64,000 nt of DNA from Zerene cesonia (GCF_012273895.1 NC_052102.1:6470917-6534916); one strand, 5' to 3'. Counted from the stretch's first letter, positions 50,301 through 61,746 are shown. Numbers and translations are program-made. The notes: generated by a model not told the origin, from the sequence alone.

Positions 50301-53237
50301 ACAATTAAAAAATAGTTTTAAAGTACATAAATATTTGTTATGATTGAAGTAATTATAATAAATACTCAGTTCAAAAATGTTTTTCAGTTGTTTCAGGAGT
50401 ATAATATAGTTTCAAATATGTGTATATCTATTTGAATATATGTGAGTAAATTCATACCTATATGTTTATTAATTACTATTTTCTACAGTGTTCCGTAGCT
50501 CTAGTGGTAGAGCGTCGGCGTATCGCACATATGGTATGGGTTCGGTTCCCACAGCAACTAATGTTTTTTTTTTTTCAAGATTATCAAACAAATTTTATTT
50601 GATAATCTTGAAGAAAAAATCACGTTTAACTGCAGTGCATGATTAAACTTGAGTTGCCACCTGTCATATTAGTTTTGAAAATGAGAGAAATTTTCAAAAG
50701 ATGAGTTCGATGAGATTTTCTGGTAAGGATTCGAGGGCCCCCTGATCTTTAGAGTCCCGGGGCACTGCCACGTTTAGCCCCTTGGTAGCTACGCCACTGG
50801 TTTTATTGATAAATTTATGTTTTAGAATGATATTAAACACTTCTCCACACATGATCTTTCATTGTGGGAGTCGAGTGTGCTTCGGCACGAATAAGTCCAG
50901 CTCACTTTAGGGAAGTACTACACCCCCACAGAAAACCGACGCGAAATAGTTGCATGCTGCTGTGTTTCGTTCGATGAGTGGGGGAGCCGGAGGCCCATAT
51001 ACTTTTCCTTACCCTTACCAGTCCATTCCCTTATTCCTCTCGTCCAGCCTTTCTTAATCCCCTTCCAATTTGAAGTGGCAATCCATTTGTAGAGGCGTAA
51101 GGTCTGCAATCGAACCTTGCCGAATATTTTACCCCAAAAGTGATTCAATATGTTAATTTATGTAATTGTAATTATTTTTTTATAAGATAATGGTACTAAA
51201 ATAGCATTTCAGTTTTCGATGTGTATCATACAACATATTGGCAGATTTATATTGTGATTCAGATTATACAAGGACAGTGTTGCATCCATATTGCCCTCCT
51301 TATGCTCTAGAAATTGACTACAGGAAGCAACTTATACTGAAAGAGTTGCTGGGTAAGAATTCTTGATTATAATATAGGTATTTGACATATAATTTGTATG
51401 TATATCTTTAATAGCAATGGTCTCTTAAAAAGGACATTGAATTTTCAGAAAAAAAAAATTATTCACGTATGTTATAGCCAATTGGCTTTAATAAATTGAT
51501 GGTCTGAATGATTGCATATCATATTAAAATGTTGTGTTCATCAATCTTCTTCTTATATATAAAAATAGATTGCTGTTCGTCATTCCCATTTAAACTCGAA
51601 AGTGACTTGACCGATTTTGATAATTACGCTTTTGTTGCATTCATAATAGTCCAGGGATAAGGTAAAATAATATGGATAGATGTTTCAAATATAAGTCAAT
51701 GGCGTTGCGAAGTTCGCCGGGTCAGCTAGTAACAAATAAATACTTGATATATATTTTTTTCATTTTTAAGAATCTCTGATTCCTCTTAGCACTTTCTTTT
51801 AAGTTGGATACTTGGTAAGATTTTAAATTTTCGTATTATATATAGTGAACTATACAACTGCAACCTAAATGTTGATTTTATTTTAGGTTACAATGCCGAT
51901 ATAATCTGTTTGCAAGAGGTTGATAAAAAAGTTTTTGATTATTCACTAAGCTGTTTTCTGGAAAATGATGGCTTTAAAGGATTATTTTACAAAAAAGGAA
52001 AATCTGTAGCTGAGGGCTTGTCATGTTTCTACAGAGAGAACAGATTTAGGTATAACAAAAACCTCTTAAGTGAATATTTTTATGTAAAAATTTACTTAGA
52101 CATATTTTTTTTATTTCAAGATGCATTGGGGATAAGAAAATATTGTTAGCTGATGCAATTCAAACTGAATCATATTTAAAGCCAATTTGGGATGCTATAG
52201 AAAAATTTGATAGATTAAAGGAAAGATTGCTAGATAGGTCTACAGTTGCAAGTGCAACAATTTTACATTCTTTAGATAATGAAAAGGAAATACTTATTGT
52301 TGGTAACACGCATTTATACTTCCACCCTGACGCAGATCACATTCGACTTATCCAAGGAGGAATTGTTATACAATGGCTGGAAAATATTCTTAAATTATTA
52401 CAGGTAGAGGTAAATATCAATATTGCTATTGAAATACAACAAAGTATTGATGTAAATATGTACTATATATAACTTATATAAAAATCTAACTTTAAAATAG
52501 AATAGTTAAGGTACGCATACATGGTCAATCTGCAATGACAAAATTTCACCCTTTGACAAATGGCTTAGGCGAAATGGAGTCAATGTACATACAAATGACA
52601 GTCCATGGGGATTAACCATATATGTCCATCATAAGATTATGATTGTATTGTAATATAATACAATTGCAAAAAAAATAATTTAAGTCACATTTTCAGCATA
52701 CAGACAAGCGAATATCCATAATTCTATGTGGCGACTTTAACAGTGACCCATCTTCTGGAATTTACAAGTTATATACAACTGGCAACGCTCCAAGTACTTT
52801 ACCAGATTGGAAATCAAGTAAGAAAAAGGTATTTTGCTGTTATCCTTTTTTAATACATATAATATGGTCTTATAATATTTTTCAGATCCTGATGAATCTG
52901 TTAGTCATTTAAGTCTCTCGCAAGGTATTCTGCTAGGTAGTGCATGTGGTACACCTCAGTACACAAATTTTACAGAAGGTTTTGCAGATTGCCTTGATTA
53001 CATATATTTCGATAAAAATAATCTTGAAGTGGAACAGGTTAGTAGCATTGTTATCTATTTAGTTTTTGTCCATGTGATGTATCGCATTGTTTGTGTTATT
53101 AAAATCACTTATTTTATTTGCAGGTGGTGCCTTTTCCAAGTGTGGAAGAATTAAAAGCACATACAGCCTTACCCAGCATAGTTTTTCCATCAGATCATAT
53201 AGCAGTTGTATCTGACATAAAATTTAAACAACAATAA
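47303..53237 (+). CDS. PDE12: 2',5'-phosphodiesterase 12 (PDE12) homologue
   Basis: It is a Mg-dependent EEP-family exonuclease; the family removes poly(A) from mitochondrial RNAs and degrades 2',5'-oligoadenylates. Eight exons: 47303-47963, 48256-48379, 51213-51352, 51887-52049, 52121-52409 (or ending 52403), 52697-52817, 52886-53037 and 53124-53237, giving 587 (or 585) aa; human is 609. The first ~35 residues contain Arg/Lys and no acids, as a mitochondrial signal should. A regulatory N-terminal part with KCILIGFPVYPENLE and YTPTLADIGMKLKLEC precedes the catalytic domain: CVSYNILADLY, the glutamate in CLQEVDKK, NTHLYFHPDADHIRLIQ, CGDFNSDPSSG, DCLDYIY and the final PSDH. All expected catalytic groups are present. 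Intron 2 (2.8 kb) carries a hAT-like transposon; the other introns are short. Confidence 0.94.
48066..48140 (-). repeat. tRNA-derived repeat or tRNA pseudogene
   Basis: On the minus strand a perfect B-box-like GGTTCAAATCC is preceded about 50 bases earlier by an A-box-like TTAGCTGTTTAAGG. A full cloverleaf cannot be drawn, so this is more likely a SINE head or pseudogene than a working tRNA. It lies in intron 1 of the PDE12-like gene. Confidence 0.35.
49360..49720 (+). pseudogene. Jockey-type non-LTR retrotransposon ORF2 remnant
   Basis: Translations in two frames give YKDGVPRRAMLRPILTYASV and then APWFLRNVDLHRDLELP, followed by MKSASTRYFDKAKSHSNPLV. This is the C-terminal end of jockey-family reverse-transcriptase proteins, broken by a frameshift and short deletion near 49480-49500. 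The GC-rich, CpG-rich composition contrasts with the surrounding intron. The 3' end runs on to about 49863 with the noncoding tail 'gtcgcgggcggaagctagt'. It is defective. Confidence 0.75.
49971..50014. repeat. Perfect 44-bp AT palindrome
   Basis: It starts gatgatatatatta, continues as TA units and ends with the exact complement taatatatatcatc. It is within the hAT-like element and could form a cruciform. Confidence 0.9.
50491..50562 (+). repeat. tRNA-like sequence (SINE head or tRNA pseudogene)
   Basis: It has a D-arm like segment TAGCTCTAGTGGTAGAGCG (box A) and GGTTCGGTTCC (box B), spaced as in a tRNA of about 72 bases. The acceptor stem pairs poorly and it runs into a T-run that could end RNA polymerase III transcription. 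More likely SINE-derived than a functional tRNA. Confidence 0.45.
50567..50620. repeat. Long hairpin next to the tRNA-like sequence
   Basis: 'caagattatcaaa' and 'tttgataatcttg' are perfect inverted arms around 9 bases, extended by a poly-T left of the stem pairing with an A-rich right flank (about 20 paired bases, one mismatch). Confidence 0.8.
50860..51130 (+). repeat. SINE-like dispersed repeat (family F), second copy
   Basis: 'gtgcttcggcacgaataagt', 'ctacacccccacagaaaacc' and 'gatgagtgggggagcc' match 28751-29045 with divergence. It starts about 60 bases after the end of the hAT-like element. Confidence 0.6.
51551..51729 (+). mobile_element. Short Helitron-like element
   Basis: It begins TCTTATATATAAAAATAGAT and ends with GTTCGCCGGGTCAGCTAG, without terminal inverted repeats: the TC...CTAG ends expected of lepidopteran Helitrons. 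It is about 180 bases long, noncoding, in intron 3 of the PDE12-like gene. The 3' hairpin is not obvious, so the class is tentative. Confidence 0.45.
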
Positions 53238-53268
53238 AAACGTAAAAAGGATGTAACTTATTGTAGAA

Positions 53269-53274
53269 AATAAA
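53269..53274 (+). terminator. Poly(A) signal of the PDE12-like gene
   Basis: AATAAA 32 bases after the stop codon, with a T-rich stretch following. Confidence 0.55.
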
Positions 53275-53726
53275 TGAAATGGATATAAATATTTAATTTC
53301 TTTTTTTATTTTAATATCCCACATTAATTTTTCAAATTTGAGTGGTACTGGCGGTCGGCGAGGCCGGTATTTTTGTAAGAAAGTAAGAAGCACATATTTT
53401 TAAATAAATTTCTGTGTATTGTTCTTTATTTGCTTCTATTTATAGAACATAATTGTAGACCTTATTTACTAAGTTCTACTTAAAATCGACACGTCGGACA
53501 TGAAATATATACCGATATGATAAATATTTTTAATTATTGATTGGGCAACACAGTGTCAATCAATGTGTACACCATAGATATGTGTCAATGTTGTGTAGTG
53601 TGGTGTTTTCCGATGTCAAATTGTATCGAATTGCCATTTGTAATTTTTGCTCCTCGATGACATCTCGTTAATTATTGTTTACGTAGTAACTTGTTCGTAT
53701 TTCTTAATCTGTGATTATTGTCATTG

Positions 53727-55261
53727 ATGTCTGTAGACAGCAGTCAGTGCATAAGTGATAATAATATATCAAATAATAAATTGGTTGCTGAAGGTATGTA
53801 TTTACTAACATTTAGTCACTACATTTATTTTAGTAATTATGTATATTCTCTTTCTATACGAATAGCTTTTGTCAACGAACCGGTTACAAAGTGATTATCG
53901 GATAAGTAATAGGTAGTGACTCTTAGTTCTTTCTACCTGTAAGTGTAACAAGCTCTCGACAGGTGACTAACTTCTAACGTAGCAAGAAAATGTAGCGTAG
54001 GTGTGCAGTTCGTTAAGAAATATAGTCATATTAAAGTGTTACTTGAACCTCCTGTTACCAAGAGTGTGTATTTTATTTCACTTTATTTTTTTAAAGGTCA
54101 CAAATTTATTTTCTTCAAAAATGCATAAAGTATACTCAAGATTTAATAATTATTGTTGTCAAAAGCAATTGACAAATGTTCTCTTTGGTAAGTATATTTG
54201 TAAATAGATAGATTATTTCAATATTATTTATTTAAGTATTTAAAATAACAGGTTTTCTTTATTATATAGGCAAAAGAGATAAATTTGGGATTTCTCTTCA
54301 TAATTCACCGATTCTAAAGTTTCCTCAAGCCACAGCTTTAAAATTACCGATTAATGTTGTTAATATCTATGCAACTGAAATGGGAAGATTTTCACCAATG
54401 AGAGAAAGAGACATATCCGGACCAGTTATCAATGCTTATGATGATAAGAATGTTACGAAAATTGATATTACTGTTCAATCAGATCCATATGTAAATAAGT
54501 ATGATTGTCGTGGTGCTGTAAGTTTGTCTTCGTCTATGCAGAGCAATGTGCCCAGCCCCTTCAGTGGGAATCACACACACTTGAATATGCCAGGGTCACA
54601 GTGGGGCCAGGGATATAAATATTTATCGGACCATCTTCAAGGAGCTCATTATCTTACACTACGAAACGAATATCGTGATAGGTTATTTACTGGAGGTATG
54701 AACAATTAATTGTTATCTTCATTACAAACATTTTTACAAGTCATTATAAAATTATCTTTATTCATAATAAATTATTATTTTTACAAAGCATAGCCATTGG
54801 AACAAGAAATATGAGTACAGACACTACTAATAATCCTATGAGTGCAAAAGAAAAATTAAAAAAGGCTGTTAAAGAATATGGTACAACTGTCATTGTATTC
54901 CACGTTTCCATCTCTATCATGTCTTTGGGAATTTGTTATGTACTTGTATCAAGGTATGGATAATACATTGTGCATGATAATTTTGTGTCACATGCATATA
55001 ATAAATTATAATATATTTTGTGAATTTTATTTCAGCGGGGTAGATCTTGTAGCAGTTCTAAAATATTTTAATATTGGAGAAGGGAAACTATCAAACATGA
55101 TCACATCAAATGCTGGGACCTTTGTAATAGCATATGCTATTCATAAAGTTTTAGCACCAGCTCGAATAGGAATCACACTAACTTCAACCCCATTCATAGT
55201 GAGATACTTAAGAAACAAAGGCATTTTGAAACATAGTGTCAATTCAGGTGGCGGTAATTAA
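53727..55261 (+). CDS. FAM210B: FAM210B-like mitochondrial membrane protein, two N-termini
   Basis: FAM210 (DUF1279) proteins are mitochondrial inner-membrane proteins linked to mitochondrial metabolism. Shared exons are 54270-54695, 54794-54953 and 55036-55261. Two alternative N-terminal exons each supply 67 coding bases and end in the same phase: 53727-53793 (MSVDSSQCISDNNISNNKLVAEG) or the coding part of exon 54097-54187, starting at 54121 (MHKVYSRFNNYCCQKQLTNV). Either gives 292 aa. The second has Arg/Lys and no acids, as in a mitochondrial presequence; the first has acids and does not. After a ~140-residue non-conserved region comes the FAM210 domain: KAVKEYGTTVIVFHVSISI, SSGVDLVAVLKYFNIGEGK, FVIAYAIHKVLAPARIGITL and FIVRYLRNKGI, with two membrane helices. 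It resembles FAM210B more than FAM210A. AATAAA is at 55361-55366. Confidence 0.9.
54097..54187 (+). other. FAM210B: Cassette or alternative exon of the FAM210B-like gene
   Basis: It has a strong acceptor (long T tract, then aaag at 54093-54096) and donor (G|gtaagt). Joined after the first exon, the frame from 53727 reaches TAA at 54126-54128, overlapping the ATG at 54121 that opens the second N-terminus. Skipping it joins the first exon in frame to 54270. Confidence 0.6.
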
Positions 55262-58200
55262 TACTGATTTGGTTCTTTTTTATTTAAGATTATAGTGGGG
55301 AACGTAATGGGTCACTTAATTATTTACATGTATGATGTACACATTATGATATGATAAATAAATAAAATGAGGCATATTATTACTGTTACGAGTGTGCAAC
55401 ATTCTCTTTATAATTTCTATGTATAGATGTAGTTTTAATCTTAGGATATACTTTTTGTATACATACTTATTTTTCATTTTTAATATTTAATAAAAATATT
55501 TTATTGAAATTGCTTTTCCATTCAAACCAGAAGTATCCCATTTCTATATCAAACCTAAAAAAACATTAATGACCATTTTTATTTTTTATTATATTATATT
55601 CAATTTTCAACAATTCGATTTAAACCATTCGAAGATATCAGAAATTCGCATATTTCTATGAATCTGTTTCGTTAATACCAAGACAACACTTTTCTAATAT
55701 TATAAATGTAAATGTGTCATTGTTCGTTTGTCGTTCTTTCACGTCGCAACAACAGAGCGATTTTATGTATTTGTTTTTGTTTGGAGATAGGAAATGCAGA
55801 GTCCTGAGTGACATTATACTCATATGTTCTACTTTTACGGTGATGAAATATTTATCTCATTAAAGGCGCCCTGTTTACAGGCGATCTGGATCGCTATAAT
55901 GGATTTTGACTTCTGTGCTTATGGGAATTACTATGATAGCGAAACGTTATACAGCTATACAATAAATTTCGTTAAATACCTACCTAACACAGCTTTCATT
56001 TAAGTTACTAGTTGCACGCCCCGAACCTGCCTGACATGGTTCGGTAAATTATTCAATTAATAGACTTAAGTATAATACAGCTTCTTACTAGTGAAAGAAC
56101 ATCACAAGGATTCAGTAGTTTCGAAGAATATATCATACTACAAAGAAGTTAATTCATTTTTATAAAGTAATAGTGTACAATATAAGATAAGATTATATTA
56201 TTTTTAGTCTAGAGTTGAAACATTAAAAATTACATATTTTTGATCCAAATAACTGTAACTGAATCTTTTGAATTCGGTATCTAGCGAATTTGCATACCTT
56301 TATGAGATATATTTTATAACTGGACAGTGGAAAGTAGGTAAACAACTAAGAAACAGGTCTGCATTCGATTTGGCTTAAGACTAAAGGTCATTATTCCCAT
56401 GAAATACTTGACTACTAAGAAGGTGAAATTTGATTCCATTTTGTTGTAAGAGTAGGTTCAGTAGGAATAAAAAATGAAATTATTCTACAGTTACTACCTA
56501 TCCATATACTAAATAGTAAGTAGCTTAAATAATAGAACAAGAAAGGTGAACAAAAACGCGAGTATAAATCCTTTTGAATAATATAATATGTAACCCTGGC
56601 TATTACAATATGACAAGTTCCTACTAGTAATTATGTGTACCTACGTCTTTGTAATGCATAATGTAAATTATTGTTGTAGATAAACATAAAATAAGTATGG
56701 CAGAATTAGCAAACGTTGATCAAGATCAGCAACTATTGGCTTCCTGTTTAAACGACTGGTAAGTTTACTCATCACATTCGACGAGACCCAATATAACCAC
56801 CTAAGTACTTATGTACTTCTATAATGATCTAAGTCTTGTGAATAAATATATTCATAATGTTTAAGTTCACACACATAAACAATAAACTAGTTTTTAAATA
56901 TTTCCAGTTGAATGGTTCGGTACTTTTCATATATAGGTACAGGTAATTAAGTGTTTAATGCAAATATTAGTAATTAGTTAGGTATGCATCTAGGTAGTAG
57001 GTTTTATTCAATGAACAGTGGAGAATGATCTCCGATTGCACTCGGTTCGTAATCACAAGCTTGTTGTCATAGTTAAATAAACAGACGTAGACTCAAGAAT
57101 ATTAATAATGGATTTTAATAAATTATGGATTACGCTTACTCATATTATTAAGGCAAGTGTGTTTGTCCTTCTTTTACTGCAAATCATAGAGACAAATTAA
57201 TGTGATTTTTTAAGTAAAGATAGTCGAAGAGATGGAGAAGGACGTAGCCTACTTTTTGTCTCCTTCTATCCCCCCATTTCCCTAATCCCTATCCTCAAAA
57301 AAATATTTTTGCGTAATCTGGTACACAGATTCAATGTTACCAACGAAAAGCAAAATAAGGCAGGAAGCTACCTTATTTTCGGTACATCGTATAAATGCCG
57401 ATTAAGATCCAGTATTAATTATTGTTTTTTAAATAACTTCATCATAAACCTGACTGGTTTGAAATGAGTTATAATATAAAATATAAATACATATCTAGTT
57501 TATTTATGTTTATATGAGAGCGTACAATATACACACAATATTAGCCATAGCACAGAATAATAAGTACAAGCCATAGTTAAAAAAAAAACAAAAAACGTAT
57601 CAAGGATATCAACTTTATACATTGTCTACTTTATACAATGTACAGAGTAAACGTAAAGAAATTATTTAATTCTGGCGATTTAAATCATGATAATAAGATA
57701 AACTCATTAAATTATTGTCTTGCCCCCGAACCTTCGAAAGTGTACATTATTTGAAGAATTAAAACTGTCCATTAAAAGTAGGTCGAAAATCGAAATATAG
57801 TCAAAGGAAGTCAGCTACATACATACATACAGGTTAAATTCATAAAAGCGTGTCAAAATCTATTGTTTTGCAAAAAAAATATATTGATGTGATTTTAATT
57901 GGAATAATTTACCACGTAGGTCACTTGCGCAGTGCTGCTTCTAGCAGGTAGGTATACATTTTATATTTGTATGTAATGTTATTTTACATTTACGGTATAT
58001 TTGCACGACCACCAATTAAAGCCATATATAAAGATATAGGAACAAAGATTTGCAATTAATCACGTCACAATAATATAACAACTGCAAATAAGCTAAGTTT
58101 AATCCTTTGTTCGCTGATTGCCGGGTCACTGGCTGCTGGCTGCGTATCTTTGTATTTTGTAACCCACATGTCGAGTGATATATACGCTAGCGTAGTATAA

Positions 58201-58434
58201 TATATTTAAGTAAATGTAATATTCACGTTCGGTACCAAGTTTAGTAGGTATGTGATATGGTTAAAGACGTCAACACAATAATTATAGATAAGCAATACAA
58301 CTTGAGTAACAAAATATTTGTAAAGTAAATGTCTTTCATCTCATGTATTTTGTGTAGATAAACGGATAATTTTTTCATCGGTTCAGTGTAGTTGCGTATT
58401 ATTAATGTGATAGTTGTCAGTTAACTTTTAAATC
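55262..58434. other. Intergenic region upstream of the CIA30-domain gene
   Basis: AT-rich DNA with a family A-like fragment near 55695-55750. One candidate coding exon (56697-56758) is listed separately. Nothing else is supported. Confidence 0.5.
56697..56758 (+). other. Candidate alternative first coding exon
   Basis: ATG opens 20 full codons (MAELANVDQDQQLLASCLND) plus two bases, followed by a consensus donor (gtaagt) at 56759. The phase matches the acceptor at 60431 of the CIA30-domain gene, so splicing there would be in frame and would replace the signal peptide with a hydrophilic N-terminus. A tgttgtag just upstream could itself be an acceptor. Support is only frame, phase and donor quality. 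Confidence 0.35.
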
Positions 58435-61400
58435 ATGTTTAAATATATTATCTCCCTACTGTATGCCCTGGTTTTTCTTCAGGGTATGAGTGTGTTGTGT
58501 GATACAAGGTATGTTAATTTGTATTATTTATTATTTTATCTACACTTATATCATAAAGAGGAAACTTTTGTTACTTTGTATGTTTGAAACGTTTCCACCA
58601 TTAGAAAGCTACATTTTCACTGAGTGACATTGGCTATACATGTACTACGGGCGAAGCCGGGGTGAACACCTAGTTGTGTGTAGAAAACTCTTATTAAGGT
58701 ATAGTTAATACAAAATTGACAATTATTATCCGTTTAAAGATTATAATACCTGAGATATATTAAATAGCCAAAATTAAAAATTGTTATCACAACCTAGATA
58801 TGGGTCTATTTGAGAGACAAAAGTACTTAAAATATGTAAATTGTAGATGATGGAACCAGCATAAAATTTTACCGGCCATAAAACAATTCATATATTGATG
58901 AAGTGATGAAATTAATGATATATCTCACAATAATTAAAAAATCAATCAAGTGCAACCCGACCCCGTGCCACGAAGGGTTCGTATAAAGAGCAACTGCATA
59001 GAAAATTGGTCACCCAGCCAATTTATAACCGTGTCAACATTTGCCTATCAGATTTTATTTTTAATCTTCCCTCCCACAAATTTTGATACAGAACCCCAGG
59101 CACGCAACTCTAGTTTAAAAAATCTATATTGGTAACAAAGTATACCAATTACTGACGTAGATAGCTACTAATCATTTTGGAGCAGTCGTGTTAAGTACGT
59201 AACGTAACTAACGTTAGAATTTTTGACTTTTTATAATACTTATTAGTTAGCTATAATATACCTACATAATAACAAAACATTGGTGCGTAATAATAAAAAT
59301 AGTAATATAAGGTTCCTACAACCATCATCAATGAAGGTTGGTTAGCTCAGTACCTACCTGAACCAATTTCCTATGCAAGCCTTTGAGTTGTGCAATTAAA
59401 TAAAAGTAAACAAGTCCATATTTGAATTCATGACCTTAAGTTTTTTGATGTTTTATATTTGGTGTTATTTACAGTTGTATGTTATTCGTATAGATTGGTC
59501 TCTAAAGGCCAATAAACTGTTATAATTATAATTTTAACGCACAAATAGGGAATCAAAAGAAAATTATTCCATATTTCTTGTTTAATGTCGAAAAAGGATA
59601 CAAACTTTTATGAGGTATCCAGCTGTATATTAAAATTTATCGTGATACGTATCTACACACAGATTTAAGAAGAAATAGTTTTGTTAAGAATTCAACAAGT
59701 ATACCATTTTGTCCATTACCTTACTTTATCGTGTGAGAATTGAAAAAATATAACGTTATCATCTAATTATTCCGTAGTTATCGTACTAGCCATTTTTATT
59801 CGTGGTATTTAATCTCCTTACAACAAGCGATGAGCGGTTGACGGTTGAAGTGATAAAAAGAAAATCATAATTACTATTCCTCTATTTGGTTATCGAACTA
59901 AATAAACTTGTGGCACAAGCTTTTTAAAGTTTGTATTAATAATAAGTTCATATAAAACAACATTAAATAAGGCTAGTATGCTTAGTAAGCTTCCCTAATT
60001 GTTGGGTATGGTGATACTATTTCTGCGCGCGTAAAATATAGCCAAATAGTATAGGAAATAATAAAGGAATATAGCCAAAGAGTGGAATATAGCTGTGGCG
60101 ACTGTAGGGTGTGTGCGTGTTTCTGGTCAAGCAGTCTTACATGTTTACAGAATTTCTGGTTTATCGAATTACTAGAGGCTTTTCGGAAGTACATTTTGAA
60201 TTTCTGAATAACCTATAATTTAAATTCAGATATCCGAAATCCCAATACACCATGAGTAGAGTTTTAAACTCTCTCAAATCATAGTGGATAAGCTTTAGTT
60301 CGAGTTGAATTATTATCGTTGGATTTGTTCGTGATTCCCGAGTGCTATATATATAACACACGGAATATATCACGGGCGTTGCCGGGACAGACAACTAGTA
60401 AATTTATATTATCTCTTTCCTTATTTTCAGCAATATCACTTCACCAGATGAAGGACAATATTTATTCGACTTCACAAAGCATGACGATGTGTACGACTGG
60501 CAAGAACAATCGGACACAGTTCGAAGCGTGGGGATGTCTAAGGCCGTTTTTGTATTGCACCAGAATACTCAGTTTAGAAGAGCTATATTTTTCGCACTCT
60601 TGAACCCACAATTGAATGGAGCTGGATTTGCTGGAATACGTGCGCTTGGATTTTATGATCTTTCTGGTCACACAAAACTTCAAATTATGTGTCGTGGTCA
60701 AGGACAGTATAATGGGTTCAAAATAGTTTTGAGGCATAAAGATTTAAACGATGAGCCTAATTATTCATTTGAACAATATTTCCAGGTACAATTAACACTA
60801 AACAGCATACATTTATCGTTTAGGTATATGCAGTGACTAGTAAAATACTCTTCGAGCTCAAGAATCATATCATGCTTGGCGATTTTTAATATTTGTTTAA
60901 GTAATAAGTGTAAGATACATGAATATCAATTCACGCTAAGTTAATCTACCCGTTACTTATATTTAAATTTAATTTTTATTATATACTTAAATACACAACA
61001 TAATATGAGCATACCACGGATTACTCTAACGTTGCGCTGCTGCCGCTATTTTATCGGGTCAATAACATCAGTGGCAGGAGCGCGCAACACTTAGTTTTCT
61101 TTTTGTACAGGGAAATTGGACCAAATGCTACTTTTATTACTTAATGACAACGAAAGAGTTCCCAGTAATCTTTTTTTCGTATAAAGAATATTTCACCAGT
61201 CACCCTATATATTTTTATGCTTCTAAGTAAATGGCAGAATTAACAGGATACTCGTTAAAGTAAAACCTTGTTTCCTTTATATATTACAGTAGCATATAAT
61301 GAGCAAAAAACATTTTGTGGATAGTAAGAACATACGTAGGTACACTGTATAAACAATTTAGTAAACAATAAAATTGAATATCTTGATCTACTTTAATATC

Positions 61401-61746
61401 TGAATTTCTAAAGGGAAAGTTACGTTCAGATTTTACACCTACATGTTGTTTATAGCTTTCTTTTGTTGTAATGCCGCTAAACTTATAACTTTATGGCAGT
61501 AGCCTTATAATTCAATGATTTTAGCAACAATTTTAATTTCAGGCGCCCAAGGATGAGTTTGCTTTGAGAAGTTTGCCATTTTCAGAATTCAAAGCATATT
61601 ATAGAGGTAAAAGAGTAAACAACAACGAGACCCTAGATTTGTCACAAATAACAAGTATTGGGATTCAAATGTATGGCGGCGTTTACCAACCGGTAAAGCA
61701 AAAAGGTCCGGCTACTTTAGAAGTCGATTGGATAAGAGCTGTTTAA
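58435..61746 (+). CDS. Secreted CIA30-domain protein
   Basis: Exons 58435-58508, 60431-60785 and 61543-61746 give 210 aa. The N-terminus (MFKYIISLLYALVFLQGMSV then LCDT) is a clear signal peptide with likely cleavage near residue 22. The rest is a single CIA30 (NDUFAF1-type) beta-sandwich domain: FDFTKHDDVYDWQEQSDTVR at its start, GFAGIRALGFYDLSGHTKL in the middle, and LPFSEFKAYYRGKRV, LDLSQITSIGIQMYGG and ATLEVDWIRAV at the end. NDUFAF1 itself assembles respiratory complex I in mitochondria; this protein carries an export signal instead, so it is probably a secreted paralogue of unknown role. One NIT glycosylation site follows the signal. Caper converges from the right. Confidence 0.85.
58509..60430. 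other. Intron 1 of the CIA30-domain gene with repeat remnants
   Basis: A family E repeat fragment at about 58551-58675 ('ccattagaaagctacatttt', 'gggcgaagccggggtgaaca') and a short one at 60350-60400 ('cacgggcgttgccgggacag'). No exon is visible. Confidence 0.5.

Larger units (their letters stand above)
48977..50799. mobile_element. hAT-like non-autonomous DNA transposon, 1.82 kb
   Basis: The ends are inverted 14-bp repeats CAGTGGCGTAGCTA (48977-48990 and, reversed, 50786-50799). The flanking 8 bases are ATTTTATT on the left and GTTTTATT on the right, a 7/8 match as expected of the 8-bp target duplication of hAT elements. No transposase frame is readable. Inside are a jockey-type reverse-transcriptase remnant, a (TA)n palindrome, a tRNA-like segment and a hairpin. 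The whole lies in intron 2 of the PDE12-like gene. Confidence 0.65.

Noticed and set aside
50491..50562. A functional tRNA gene
   Set aside because: Box A and B are present but the acceptor stem does not pair well and the sequence lies inside a transposon; listed as tRNA-like repeat instead.
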